Below, one piece after another: positions 56,723 through 64,000 of a DNA stretch of 64,000 nucleotides. Origin of the DNA: Aurantimonas aggregata (lineage in GTDB: Bacteria; Pseudomonadota; Alphaproteobacteria; Rhizobiales; Rhizobiaceae); the NCBI RefSeq assembly GCF_010500835.1, contig NZ_JAAAMJ010000018.1:1-64000 (forward strand), read 5' to 3'. A model generated the notes under the pieces. That model worked only from the letters and a program-made list of their open reading frames with translations, made no database searches and was not told the origin of the DNA. A program made the translations under genes and the position numbers. How positions within the stretch are numbered: the stretch's first letter is position 1; each line of letters begins with the position of its first letter.

Positions 56723-57976
56723 TCAGCTGGCCGGGCGGACGAGAACGTGCTTCTTGCGTCCGACCGAAAGCTTGGCGACGCCGTCGTTCAGATCGCCGAG
56801 ACCGATCGTCTGCCGCTCGTCGACCACCGGCTGGTCGTTGAGCCGCACCGCGCCGCCCTTGATCGACCGCCGCGCCTCGCCGTTGGAGGCGGCAAGGCCG
56901 GCCGACACGATCAGCGACAGGAGGCCGATGCCGGCCTGCAATTCCGCCGGGTCGACCTCGATCGTCGGCAGCGTGTCGGCGAGCGTGCCCTCCTCGAATG
57001 TCTTGCGGGCGGTCTCGGAGGCCTCGTCGGACGCCGCCTCGCCGTGCAGCATGGCCGTCACCGCGTTCGCCAGGATCTTCTTGGCCTCGTTGATCTCCGA
57101 GCCGCCGAGCGCCTCCAGCCGGGCGATCTCGTCGAGCGGCAGGGTGGTGTAGAGCTTGAGGAAGCGGCCGACATCGGCGTCCTCGGTATTCCGCCAGTAC
57201 TGCCAGAAATCGTAGGGGCTCAGCATGTCGGCATTCAGCCAGACCGCGCCATTGGCGGTCTTGCCCATCTTCGCGCCGGACGAGGTGGTGAGCAGCGGCG
57301 AGGTCAGGGCATAGAGCTGCGGCGTGCCCATGCGGTGGCCGAGATCGATGCCGTTGATGATGTTGCCCCACTGGTCGGAGCCGCCCATCTGCAGCCGGCA
57401 GCCATATCGCCGGCTGAGCTCGACGTAGTCGTAGGCCTGCAGGATCATGTAGTTGAATTCGAGGAACGACAGCGACTGCTCGCGGTCGAGCCGCAGCTTG
57501 ACCGAATCGAAGGACAGCATGCGGTTGACGGAGAAATGCCGTCCCACATCGCGCAGGAACGCGACATAGTTGATGTCCATGAGCCAGTCGGCGTTGTCGA
57601 CCATCAGGGCGTCCTGCGGCCCGTCGCCGAAGCGGAGGTAGCGCTCGAAGGAGCGCCTGATCCCGGCGAGATTTTCGGCGATGCCCTCCGGCGTCTGCAG
57701 CTTGCGCGCTTCGTCCTTGAAGGACGGGTCGCCGATCATGCCGGTGCCGCCGCCCATCAGCGCGATCGGGCGATGGCCGGTCTTCTGCATCCAGTGCAGC
57801 ATCATGATCTGCATCAGCGAGCCGACATGCAGGCTGGCGGCGGTCGGGTCGAAACCGATATAGGCGGTCACTGTCTCCCGGCTGAATAGCTCGTCGAGGC
57901 CGGTCTCGTCGGATGACTGGTGGATGAAGCCACGTTCCGCGAGCGTCGACAGGAACTCGGACTTGAAGCGGGCCAT
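56723..57976 (-). CDS. tyrS: Tyrosyl-tRNA synthetase
   Basis: Class I synthetase of 417 residues, bacterial TyrRS type. The HIGH-like motif is [15 protein letters not shown] (near residue 42-52), the tyrosine-binding site is [15 protein letters not shown], and the KMSKS-like loop is [17 protein letters not shown]-terminal S4 domain ([18 protein letters not shown]) binds tRNA-Tyr. It is divergent from anmK and separated by about 100 bases that hold both promoters. Confidence 0.97.
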   Translation of the reverse strand: MARFKSEFLSTLAERGFIHQSSDETGLDELFSRETVTAYIGFDPTAASLHVGSLMQIMMLHWMQKTGHRPIALMGGGTGMIGDPSFKDEARKLQTPEGIAENLAGIRRSFERYLRFGDGPQDALMVDNADWLMDINYVAFLRDVGRHFSVNRMLSFDSVKLRLDREQSLSFLEFNYMILQAYDYVELSRRYGCRLQMGGSDQWGNIINGIDLGHRMGTPQLYALTSPLLTTSSGAKMGKTANGAVWLNADMLSPYDFWQYWRNTEDADVGRFLKLYTTLPLDEIARLEALGGSEINEAKKILANAVTAMLHGEAASDEASETARKTFEEGTLADTLPTIEVDPAELQAGIGLLSLIVSAGLAASNGEARRSIKGGAVRLNDQPVVDERQTIGLGDLNDGVAKLSVGRKKHVLVRPAS

Positions 57977-58076
57977 GGGATTATGATCCTGTAGGGGTTT
58001 GCGGGAACGTCTCGTTCCCTCGTCGGTCGAAGCCGTTTACCAGCCCTGACCGACATTTCCAGATGCGGAGCCGATT

Positions 58077-59231
58077 TTGACCGGAACGAGACGACGCCGC
58101 GCGATCGGCCTGATGAGCGGCACGTCGCTCGACGGGATCGACGTCGCGCTGCTCGATACCGATGGCGAGGCGAGCGTTATCCGTGGTCCGGCGCGTGTCT
58201 ATCCGTACGAGGCAGCGTTCCGGCGCCGCCTCGCGGCGGGGCTGGAGAGCGCCAAGACCCTCCGGGACCGGGATGACCGTCCGGGCGATCTCGGCGCGCT
58301 CGAGACCGAGTTGACGCTTCGCCACGCCGCCGCGGTCGAACGCTTCCTGGACGACGCGCGCATCGACCGCGCATCGATCGACGTCGTCGGCTTCCATGGG
58401 CAGACCGTGCTGCACCGGCCGGACCAGGCGCTGACCGTGCAGCTCGGCGACGGCGCGCTGCTGGCCGAGCGGCTGGGCCGCCCCGTCGTCTACGACATGC
58501 GGGCCCGCGACATGCAGGAAGGCGGGCAGGGCGCGCCGCTGGTCCCAGCCTACCACGCGGCACTGGCGGCGAACCGCCCGGAGGAATACGCGGCATTGCC
58601 GGTGGTGTTCGTCAATATCGGCGGCATCTCGAACGTCACCTATCTGGATGGCGAACATGATCCCATCGCCTTCGATTCCGGCCCCGGCAACGCGCTGCTC
58701 GACCAGTGGCTGGAGCGCGAGGCCGGCATCGCCTTCGACCAGAACGGCGCCATTGCCAGCGAAGGCGGGATCCTGCGCAAGCTCGCCGACGGCTATCTCA
58801 CGGCCGATTTCTTCGACCGGAACGTGCCGAAGTCGCTCGATCGCTTCGACTTCGCCGTGCCGTCGCCGGGCGCGGGGTCGCTGGAGGACGTGACGCGCAC
58901 GCTCTGCTTCGTGTCGGCGCAGGCCATCCTGAAGGCTGCCGTGCATTTCCCGGAGAAGCCGAAGCTCTGGATCATCTGCGGCGGCGGGCGCCGCCATCCG
59001 GCAATCATGGCCGATCTCGCCGAGGGGGCTGGACCCGACGCCGAAGTGATCAGCGCCGAGGCTGCCGGATTCGACGGCGACGCGATGGAGGCCGAAGCCT
59101 GGGCCTATCTCGCGGTTCGCTCGCTCGCCGGGCGTTCCTTGACCTGGCCGACGACCACCGGATGCCGGGTGCCGACTTCCGGCGGCGTGCTTGCGGTGCC
59201 TGCGCCGGCACCGCGTCGCGCCATTTTTTGA
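58077..59231 (+). CDS. anmK: Anhydro-N-acetylmuramic acid kinase
   Basis: Phosphorylates 1,6-anhydroMurNAc during cell-wall recycling. The 384-residue ASKHA-fold kinase begins with [20 protein letters not shown]. It has [15 protein letters not shown]-like ([14 protein letters not shown]), [11 protein letters not shown] and [14 protein letters not shown], and a late [12 protein letters not shown]. The start is a TTG at 58077 with GGAG eight bases upstream; the SGTSLDGID motif must lie near residue 14, so a later start is unlikely. It is the third peptidoglycan-related gene of the region. Confidence 0.94.
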   Translation: MTGTRRRRAIGLMSGTSLDGIDVALLDTDGEASVIRGPARVYPYEAAFRRRLAAGLESAKTLRDRDDRPGDLGALETELTLRHAAAVERFLDDARIDRASIDVVGFHGQTVLHRPDQALTVQLGDGALLAERLGRPVVYDMRARDMQEGGQGAPLVPAYHAALAANRPEEYAALPVVFVNIGGISNVTYLDGEHDPIAFDSGPGNALLDQWLEREAGIAFDQNGAIASEGGILRKLADGYLTADFFDRNVPKSLDRFDFAVPSPGAGSLEDVTRTLCFVSAQAILKAAVHFPEKPKLWIICGGGRRHPAIMADLAEGAGPDAEVISAEAAGFDGDAMEAEAWAYLAVRSLAGRSLTWPTTTGCRVPTSGGVLAVPAPAPRRAIF

Positions 59232-59244
59232 GCTCGGCGCTTGA

Positions 59245-59919
59245 TCAGCGCAGGCGCTTGGGACGCGGGTCGGAGAGTTCGCCGGCCAGGCGACGGTCCA
59301 GATAGTCGGAGCATTCGGCCATCAGCTGCTCGGTGTGATCCGAGTAGAAATGGTTTGCGCCCTCCAGCGTCTTCTGCGTGATGATGATGCCCTTCTGGGT
59401 CTTAAGCTTGTCGACGAGGGTCTGCACGTCCTTGGGCGGGCCGACCTTGTCCTTGTCGCCATGGATGATCAGACCGGAGGACGGGCAGGGCGCCAGGAAC
59501 GAGAAATCATACGAATTGGGCTGCGGCGAAATCGACATGAAGCCCTCGATCTCGGGACGGCGCATCAGCAACTGCATCCCGATCCACGAGCCGAACGAAT
59601 AGCCAGCGACCCAAGTCTGCTTTGAGTCGGGATGCAGGCTCTGCACCCAGTCCAGCGCCGACGCGGCATCGGAGAGTTCGCCGGTTCCGTGGTCGAACTC
59701 GCCCTGGCTGCGGCCGATGCCGCGGAAATTGAACCGCAGCGTGGTGAAGCCACGCTCCACGAACATGTAGAACAGCTGGTAGACGATCTGGTTGTTCATC
59801 GTCCCGCCGAACCGCGGGTGCGGGTGCAGCACGATCGCGATCGGGGCGTTCTTCTCCTTGGCGGCCTGGTAACGGCCTTCGAGGCGGCCGGCCGGGCCTG
59901 TGAAGATCACTTCGGGCAT
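59245..59919 (-). CDS. Alpha/beta hydrolase
   Basis: A 224-residue serine hydrolase of the alpha/beta fold. The oxyanion region is ALHPHPRFGGTMNN-like (VLHPHPRFGGTMNN), the nucleophile elbow GYSFGSWIG (Ser near residue 110), and the acid/His pair in IHGDKDKV and GANHFYSDH. It matches a small, widely distributed alphaproteobacterial family whose substrate is unknown. It is divergent from the suf operon, sharing a 200-base region with the ICE box, so iron regulation is possible for it as well. Confidence 0.85.
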   Translation of the reverse strand: MPEVIFTGPAGRLEGRYQAAKEKNAPIAIVLHPHPRFGGTMNNQIVYQLFYMFVERGFTTLRFNFRGIGRSQGEFDHGTGELSDAASALDWVQSLHPDSKQTWVAGYSFGSWIGMQLLMRRPEIEGFMSISPQPNSYDFSFLAPCPSSGLIIHGDKDKVGPPKDVQTLVDKLKTQKGIIITQKTLEGANHFYSDHTEQLMAECSDYLDRRLAGELSDPRPKRLR

Positions 59920-59962
59920 ATTATTCTTCCTTGGCGAGCATCATTGCTCCGCGAGACGCTGC

Positions 59963-59991
59963 TTGACGCGGCCTAACTGGTCCCGTAAGCT
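59963..59991 (+). promoter_or_regulatory. Predicted suf operon promoter
   Basis: TTGACG at 59963-59968 and TAAGCT at 59986-59991 are spaced by 17 bases. Transcription would start near 59998, inside the ICE box at 59996-60012, giving a leader of about 120 bases before the desulfurase start. Confidence 0.5.
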
Positions 59992-59995
59992 CCAG

Positions 59996-60012
59996 TTTAG
60001 AACGATTATAAA
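59996..60012. promoter_or_regulatory. Iron control element (ICE, Irr box)
   Basis: TTTAGAACGATTATAAA matches the rhizobial ICE consensus TTTRGAAYNRTTCYAAA at 16 of 17 positions (one A for C). Irr binds ICE motifs in Hyphomicrobiales and commonly represses iron-using genes in low iron. The box covers the predicted start of the suf transcript, the usual position for repression. Confidence 0.7.
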
Positions 60013-60056
60013 CTACAGCGCGTCCTTGAAGGCGTCTTGTAGTCCGGCCGCTCGTG

Positions 60057-60072
60057 AAAATTCAAGAATTTT
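60057..60072. repeat. Perfect inverted repeat upstream of suf operon
   Basis: AAAATTC-AA-GAATTTT is a perfect 7-bp inverted repeat in the leader, 50 bases before the desulfurase start codon. It is markedly AT-rich against GC-rich surroundings, so it may be a second operator or an RNA hairpin. It does not match the RirA or IscR consensus as I know them. Confidence 0.5.
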
Positions 60073-60121
60073 GCGCCGGTGCCTGTTGTTTCGATCGAAT
60101 CAGACCCGCAAGTGAGAGCGC

Positions 60122-61312
60122 ATGACCGCAGGTGAGCCGCGCCTCTATCTCGACTTCAATGCCGGCGCGCCGCTGCTGGCGGAAGCACGTGCGGCGGCGA
60201 TCGCGGCGCTCGATGCGGCCAATCCCTCTTCCGTCCACGCCGAGGGGCGGCGCTCACGCGCCATCGTCGAGGATTCGCGGCGTGCCGTCGCCGAGGCGGT
60301 CGGCGCGGCGCCGCAGAATGTCGTCTTCACCAGCGGCGCCACCGAGGCGGCGGTCATGGCACTCTCGCCGCTCTGGCTGATCGACGGGGTGGAGACGGGT
60401 CTGGCGCATCTGGCCGTGGTGGACACCGATCATCCCTGCATTCGCGAGGGCGGCCAATTTTCGGCCGAAGCCGTGGCTCGGCTACCGGTCGATGCGGACG
60501 GGATCGTGGATATTGCAGCCGTCGCGGCGTTCGCCGCGCGTTGCGACGCGGAGCGGCCGGGCCTGCTGGCTCTGACACTGGGCAATTCCGAGACCGGCGT
60601 GATGCAGCCGCTGGACCGCATCAAGGCTGCCATCGCCGGTCGGAACGTCCGGCTCGTCGTCGACGCCGTCCAGGCACTTGGCCGCGTTCCCGTGGATGTT
60701 GCCGAACTGGGTGCCGACGCGCTTCTGATCTCGGGCCACAAGCTCGGCGCCCTCAAGGGCGTCGGTGCGCTGATCCTGCGAGCGGGCTCGACCCGACCGC
60801 TGCCTCTCTTGCGCGGCGGCGGCCAGGAAGGCGGTCGCCGCGCCGGCACGGAATCGGTGGCGGCGATCGCCAGTTTGGGTGCTGCAGTGCGCGTCGCGAT
60901 GGCGCGTGTGGCTGCCGAGCCCCTGCGGCTGCGGCAACTGCGCGACCACCTTGAGACGGCGATCCGGCAGCGTGTGCCGGATGCCATCGTGCTGGGCGCC
61001 GACGCCGAGCGACTTCCGAACACGGTCGCCCTGGCGCTGCCCGGACTACGCGCCGAGACGGCGCAGATGGCGCTCGACCTTGCCGGCATCGCGGTGTCGT
61101 CCGGTTCGGCCTGTTCGTCGGGCAAGGTCGGCCGCAGCCATGTCATCGAAGGGATGGTCGCGGGCGGCCTCGCCATCGCGGCGGACGAGGGTGCGTTGCG
61201 CGTCAGCTTCGGCTACGACACGAGCCAAGCCGAGCTCGACCGGTTTGCCGATGCCTATGTCGCTCTCGCCGGGAGACGGCGCGGGCAGGGGAGCCACGAT
61301 CGGGCGGCATGA
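60122..61312 (+). CDS. Cysteine desulfurase (NifS/IscS type)
   Basis: PLP enzyme of 396 residues that takes sulfur from cysteine for Fe-S assembly. The PLP lysine is K207 in SGHKLGALKG, and the persulfide cysteine C331 lies in the flexible loop GSACSSGKVGRSH, the class I (NifS/IscS) form rather than the SufS class II form. It heads the suf operon, as in other Hyphomicrobiales where a class I enzyme precedes sufB and a class II sufS follows sufD. Under the ICE-box promoter upstream. The gap to sufB is 140 bases. Confidence 0.95.
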   Translation: MTAGEPRLYLDFNAGAPLLAEARAAAIAALDAANPSSVHAEGRRSRAIVEDSRRAVAEAVGAAPQNVVFTSGATEAAVMALSPLWLIDGVETGLAHLAVVDTDHPCIREGGQFSAEAVARLPVDADGIVDIAAVAAFAARCDAERPGLLALTLGNSETGVMQPLDRIKAAIAGRNVRLVVDAVQALGRVPVDVAELGADALLISGHKLGALKGVGALILRAGSTRPLPLLRGGGQEGGRRAGTESVAAIASLGAAVRVAMARVAAEPLRLRQLRDHLETAIRQRVPDAIVLGADAERLPNTVALALPGLRAETAQMALDLAGIAVSSGSACSSGKVGRSHVIEGMVAGGLAIAADEGALRVSFGYDTSQAELDRFADAYVALAGRRRGQGSHDRAA

Positions 61313-61452
61313 TGCCGCCAACTATGCGTGACGGTGCGACACCCTAAAAACACGGGTGCATCGTCGCTATGTACAGCGTCGCGGCGGGGCCTGCCTGGCC
61401 ACGACCGCACCGACCACCGGACCTTGAATCCGGCGAGGATGGAGACTTACGA

Positions 61453-62976
61453 ATGCCAGCAGTCCAGGAAACCATCGACCAGGTCCGACAGATCGACGTC
61501 GACCAGTACAAATACGGCTTCGAGACCCTGATCGAGATGGACGTCGCCCCGAAGGGGCTGAACGAGGACATCATCCGCCTGATCTCGGCCAAGAAGCGCG
61601 AGCCGGAATGGATGCTGGCATGGCGGCTGGAAGCCTTCGAGCGGTGGAAGACGATGGAGAGCCCTTCCTGGGCGCGCCTCGACTACCCCGAGATCGACTT
61701 CCAGGACATCCATTATTATGCGGCGCCGAAGTCGATGTCGGGTCCCGCCTCGCTCGACGAGGTCGATCCGGAGATCCTGCGGACCTACGAGAAGCTGGGC
61801 ATTCCGCTGCGCGAGCAGGAGATCCTTGCCGGCGTCGTCAAAGCCGCGCCTGCGCCGCAATATGACGACGATGGCGAGCTGATGGCGCCGGTCGAGCACC
61901 GCGTCGCCGTCGACGCCGTGTTCGACTCGGTCTCCGTCGCGACGACCTTCAAGAAGGAGCTGCAGAAGGCCGGCGTGATCTTCATGCCGATCTCCGAGGC
62001 GATCCGCGAGCACCCCGATCTGGTGAAGAAATATCTGGGCTCGGTGGTGCCGGTGTCGGACAATTTCTTCGCCACGATGAATTCGGCGGTCTTCACCGAC
62101 GGCTCCTTCGTCTACGTGCCGAAGGGCGTGCGCTGCCCGATGGAGCTGTCGACCTATTTCCGCATCAACGAGAAGAACACCGGCCAGTTCGAGCGGACGC
62201 TGATCATCGCCGATGAGGGCTCCTACGTTTCCTACCTTGAAGGCTGCACGGCGCCGCAGCGCGACGAGAATCAGCTGCATGCGGCCGTCGTCGAGCTGAT
62301 CGCGCTGGACGACGCCGAGATCAAGTACTCGACGGTGCAGAACTGGTATCCCGGCGACAAGGAAGGCAAAGGCGGCATCTACAATTTCGTCACCAAAAGG
62401 GGCGACTGCCGCGGCAAGAATTCGCGGATTTCCTGGACGCAGGTCGAAACCGGCTCGGCGATCACGTGGAAGTACCCGTCCTGCATCCTGCGCGGCGACA
62501 ATTCCCGCGGCGAGTTCTACTCGATCGCCGTGTCCAATGGCCGCCAGCAGATCGACAGCGGTACCAAGATGATCCATCTCGGCAAGAACACCACCAGCCG
62601 GATCATCTCCAAGGGCATCTCGGCGGGCCAGTCGAACAACACCTATCGCGGTCAGGTCACGGCCAACCGCAAGGCGTCCAACGCCCGCAACTTTACGCAG
62701 TGCGACTCGCTGCTGATCGGCAACGACTGCGGTGCCCACACCGTGCCCTACATCGAGGCGCGCAACGCCACGGCGCAGTTCGAGCACGAGGCGACGACGT
62801 CGAAGATCTCCGACGACCAGCTGTTCTACTGCATGCAGCGCGGCATTCCGGAGGAGGAGGCGGTCGCCCTGATCGTCAACGGCTTCGTGCGCGACGTCAT
62901 TCAGCAGCTGCCGATGGAGTTCGCCGTCGAGGCGCAAAAGCTGATCGGCATCAGCCTCGAGGGCTCGGTGGGATGA
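61453..62976 (+). CDS. sufB: Fe-S cluster scaffold protein SufB
   Basis: Scaffold component of the SufBCD complex, about 507 residues. It begins [22 protein letters not shown], the usual start; an upstream ATG at 61369 would add an unrelated 28 residues. The core has [34 protein letters not shown], with the conserved cysteine and residues for cluster assembly, and [19 protein letters not shown]. It ends with [13 protein letters not shown]. The ribosome binding site GGAG lies 10 bases upstream. The stop overlaps the next gene by ATGA. Confidence 0.97.
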   Translation: MPAVQETIDQVRQIDVDQYKYGFETLIEMDVAPKGLNEDIIRLISAKKREPEWMLAWRLEAFERWKTMESPSWARLDYPEIDFQDIHYYAAPKSMSGPASLDEVDPEILRTYEKLGIPLREQEILAGVVKAAPAPQYDDDGELMAPVEHRVAVDAVFDSVSVATTFKKELQKAGVIFMPISEAIREHPDLVKKYLGSVVPVSDNFFATMNSAVFTDGSFVYVPKGVRCPMELSTYFRINEKNTGQFERTLIIADEGSYVSYLEGCTAPQRDENQLHAAVVELIALDDAEIKYSTVQNWYPGDKEGKGGIYNFVTKRGDCRGKNSRISWTQVETGSAITWKYPSCILRGDNSRGEFYSIAVSNGRQQIDSGTKMIHLGKNTTSRIISKGISAGQSNNTYRGQVTANRKASNARNFTQCDSLLIGNDCGAHTVPYIEARNATAQFEHEATTSKISDDQLFYCMQRGIPEEEAVALIVNGFVRDVIQQLPMEFAVEAQKLIGISLEGSVG

Positions 62977-63290
62977 TCAAGCGGATCTGGCATGGATATA
63001 CGACGCCGGAAAACGCCGACACCTACGAATCGATCCTCCGCTCGGAGGTGATCAAGGGCATCGAGGGCAAGGCGATTCCCGGGTTTCGCCGCATCGAGGT
63101 GATGCGGCGCCCGCTTGACGACGAGGTCGAGTTCATCACCATCATGGAATTCGATTCCATCGACAACGTGAAAGCCTTCGTCGGCGACGATCACGAACGC
63201 GCCTACGTCCCGGACGAGGCGAGGCGGGTCCTGAAACGGTTTGACGAACGCTCCCAACACTACGAATTGCGCGATCTGCGCAGCTATTGA
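62973..63290 (+). CDS. Antibiotic biosynthesis monooxygenase-domain protein in suf operon
   Basis: A 105-residue protein with the dimeric alpha+beta barrel (ABM) fold: [55 protein letters not shown] and a C-terminal helical segment. The family covers heme-degrading and quinone-monooxygenase proteins as well as many of unknown role. The ATG overlaps the sufB stop, so it is translated with the Suf proteins. An ABM protein between sufB and sufC is not part of the standard operon. Heme or quinone links are guesses. Confidence 0.8.
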   Translation: MIKRIWHGYTTPENADTYESILRSEVIKGIEGKAIPGFRRIEVMRRPLDDEVEFITIMEFDSIDNVKAFVGDDHERAYVPDEARRVLKRFDERSQHYELRDLRSY

Positions 63291-63304
63291 TCGCAGGAAC
63301 TAAC

Positions 63305-64000
63305 ATGCTGGAAATCAAGAACCTTCACGCCCGCGTCGCCGACGAGGGCACCGAAATCCTCCGGGGTGTCGACCTGACGGTCGCCGCGGGAGAGGTCGCG
63401 GCGATCATGGGCCCCAACGGCTCGGGCAAGTCGACGCTGTCCTACATCATCGCCGGCCACGAGGACTACGAGGTCACCGAGGGCGACATTCTCTACAACG
63501 GTCAGTCGATCCTGGAGATGGACCCGGCCGAGCGCGCCGCGACCGGCGTGTTTCTCGCCTTCCAGTATCCGCTGGAGATCCCGGGCGTGCCGACCATGAC
63601 GTTCCTCAAGACCGCGCTCAATTCGCAGCGCAAGGCGCGCGGCGAAGGCGAGATGACGACCCCGGATTTCATCCGCCGGGCCAAGGCTGCCGCGGCCGAG
63701 CTTCGCATCGACATGGCCATGCTAAAGCGGCCGCTGAATGTAGGCTTCTCCGGCGGTGAGAAGAAGCGCGCCGAGATTCTGCAGATGGCGCTCCTCGAGC
63801 CGAAGCTGAGCGTCATGGACGAAACCGATTCCGGTCTCGACATCGACGCGCTGAAGATCGTCGCCGACGGCGTCAACGCGCTGCGTTCGCCGGAGCGCGC
63901 CTTCCTCGTCATCACCCACTACCAGCGCCTGCTCGACTACATCGTCCCGGACACGGTGCACGTCCTCTACAAGGGCCGCATCATCCGCTCGGGCGACAAG
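63305..64000 (+). CDS. sufC: Fe-S assembly ATPase SufC (cut by window end)
   Basis: ABC-type ATPase of the SufBCD complex. 232 codons are visible and no stop is reached, so the C-terminal end lies outside the window. Walker A is GPNGSGKSTLS, the signature GFSGGEKKRAEILQMA, Walker B LSVMDETDSGLDID and the switch His in ITHYQRLLDYI. The protein starts MLEIKNLHARV at 63305. sufD and sufS should follow beyond the edge. Confidence 0.97.
   Translation, partial: MLEIKNLHARVADEGTEILRGVDLTVAAGEVAAIMGPNGSGKSTLSYIIAGHEDYEVTEGDILYNGQSILEMDPAERAATGVFLAFQYPLEIPGVPTMTFLKTALNSQRKARGEGEMTTPDFIRRAKAAAAELRIDMAMLKRPLNVGFSGGEKKRAEILQMALLEPKLSVMDETDSGLDIDALKIVADGVNALRSPERAFLVITHYQRLLDYIVPDTVHVLYKGRIIRSGDK

Overview
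The window is a GC-rich chromosomal segment of an alphaproteobacterium, almost certainly of the order Hyphomicrobiales (Rhizobiales). The clues are gene order and gene types: proS-lolC-lolD-dnaE, divK-pleD-rpmG, DUF983-rnr-topA-dprA-plsY-pyrC-pyrB, NDUFA12-like/DUF2155/aat/accC/accB/aroQ, rne-amidase-PBP1-prfB, and a suf operon led by an IscS-type desulfurase with an Irr-type iron box. CtrA/GANTC-type sites and DivK/PleD agree with this. The genus cannot be settled from the sequence alone. Nearly everything is housekeeping; there is no prophage, IS element, CRISPR array, tRNA or rRNA that I can see.

Layout: 1-541 holds a probable untranslated RNA with an intrinsic terminator on the minus strand. 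542-7708 is a forward run of proS, lolC, lolD, a 28-codon membrane peptide and dnaE. dinB, a HAD-like protein and DUF3572 follow on the minus strand. divK and pleD (10287-12033) are cell-cycle signalling genes, but pleD is broken by one missing base into two ORFs that overlap by ATGA. A 510-base gap then carries a perfect CtrA box. 12544-24716 is a long minus-strand block: rpmG, MFS transporter, NUDIX hydrolase, DUF983, rnr, topA, dprA, plsY, a pseudo-dihydroorotase and pyrB. A 58-residue ORF on the opposite strand is tucked between topA and dprA.

24789-27433 has an AidB-like acyl-CoA dehydrogenase and two small membrane proteins, then ruvX convergent with them. 28050-34107 is UPF0173 hydrolase and gatC/gatA/gatB with two GNAT acetyltransferases, a small conserved protein and an inserted Uma2-type nuclease. 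34184-38932 has the NDUFA12-like and DUF2155 genes, then aat, accC, accB, aroQ and a DsbA-like oxidoreductase on the minus strand, joined by an M48 metalloprotease. 40474-50463 has an aminotransferase, rne (minus), an AMIN-domain amidase, a bifunctional PBP1 and prfB with its programmed +1 frameshift. 50500-59919 has an M23 peptidase, DUF455 ferritin-like protein, Bcp peroxiredoxin, a YhdP-like AsmA giant, tyrS, anmK and an alpha/beta hydrolase.

The window ends in the suf Fe-S assembly operon (60122 onward): cysteine desulfurase, sufB, an unexpected ABM-fold protein, and sufC cut off by the window edge. A promoter with an ICE/Irr box over its predicted start site precedes it. Envelope biogenesis (Lol export, peptidoglycan synthesis, cleavage and recycling, YhdP-like lipid transport, PlsY, AccBC) is the main theme running through the segment.

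The observations most worth following are the split pleD, the CtrA box over apparently empty DNA, the putative RNA upstream of proS, the ICE box and the ABM gene inside the suf operon, the catalytically dead DHOase beside pyrB with a near-leaderless pyrB promoter, and the tiny unlisted ORFs at 4016 and 20563.
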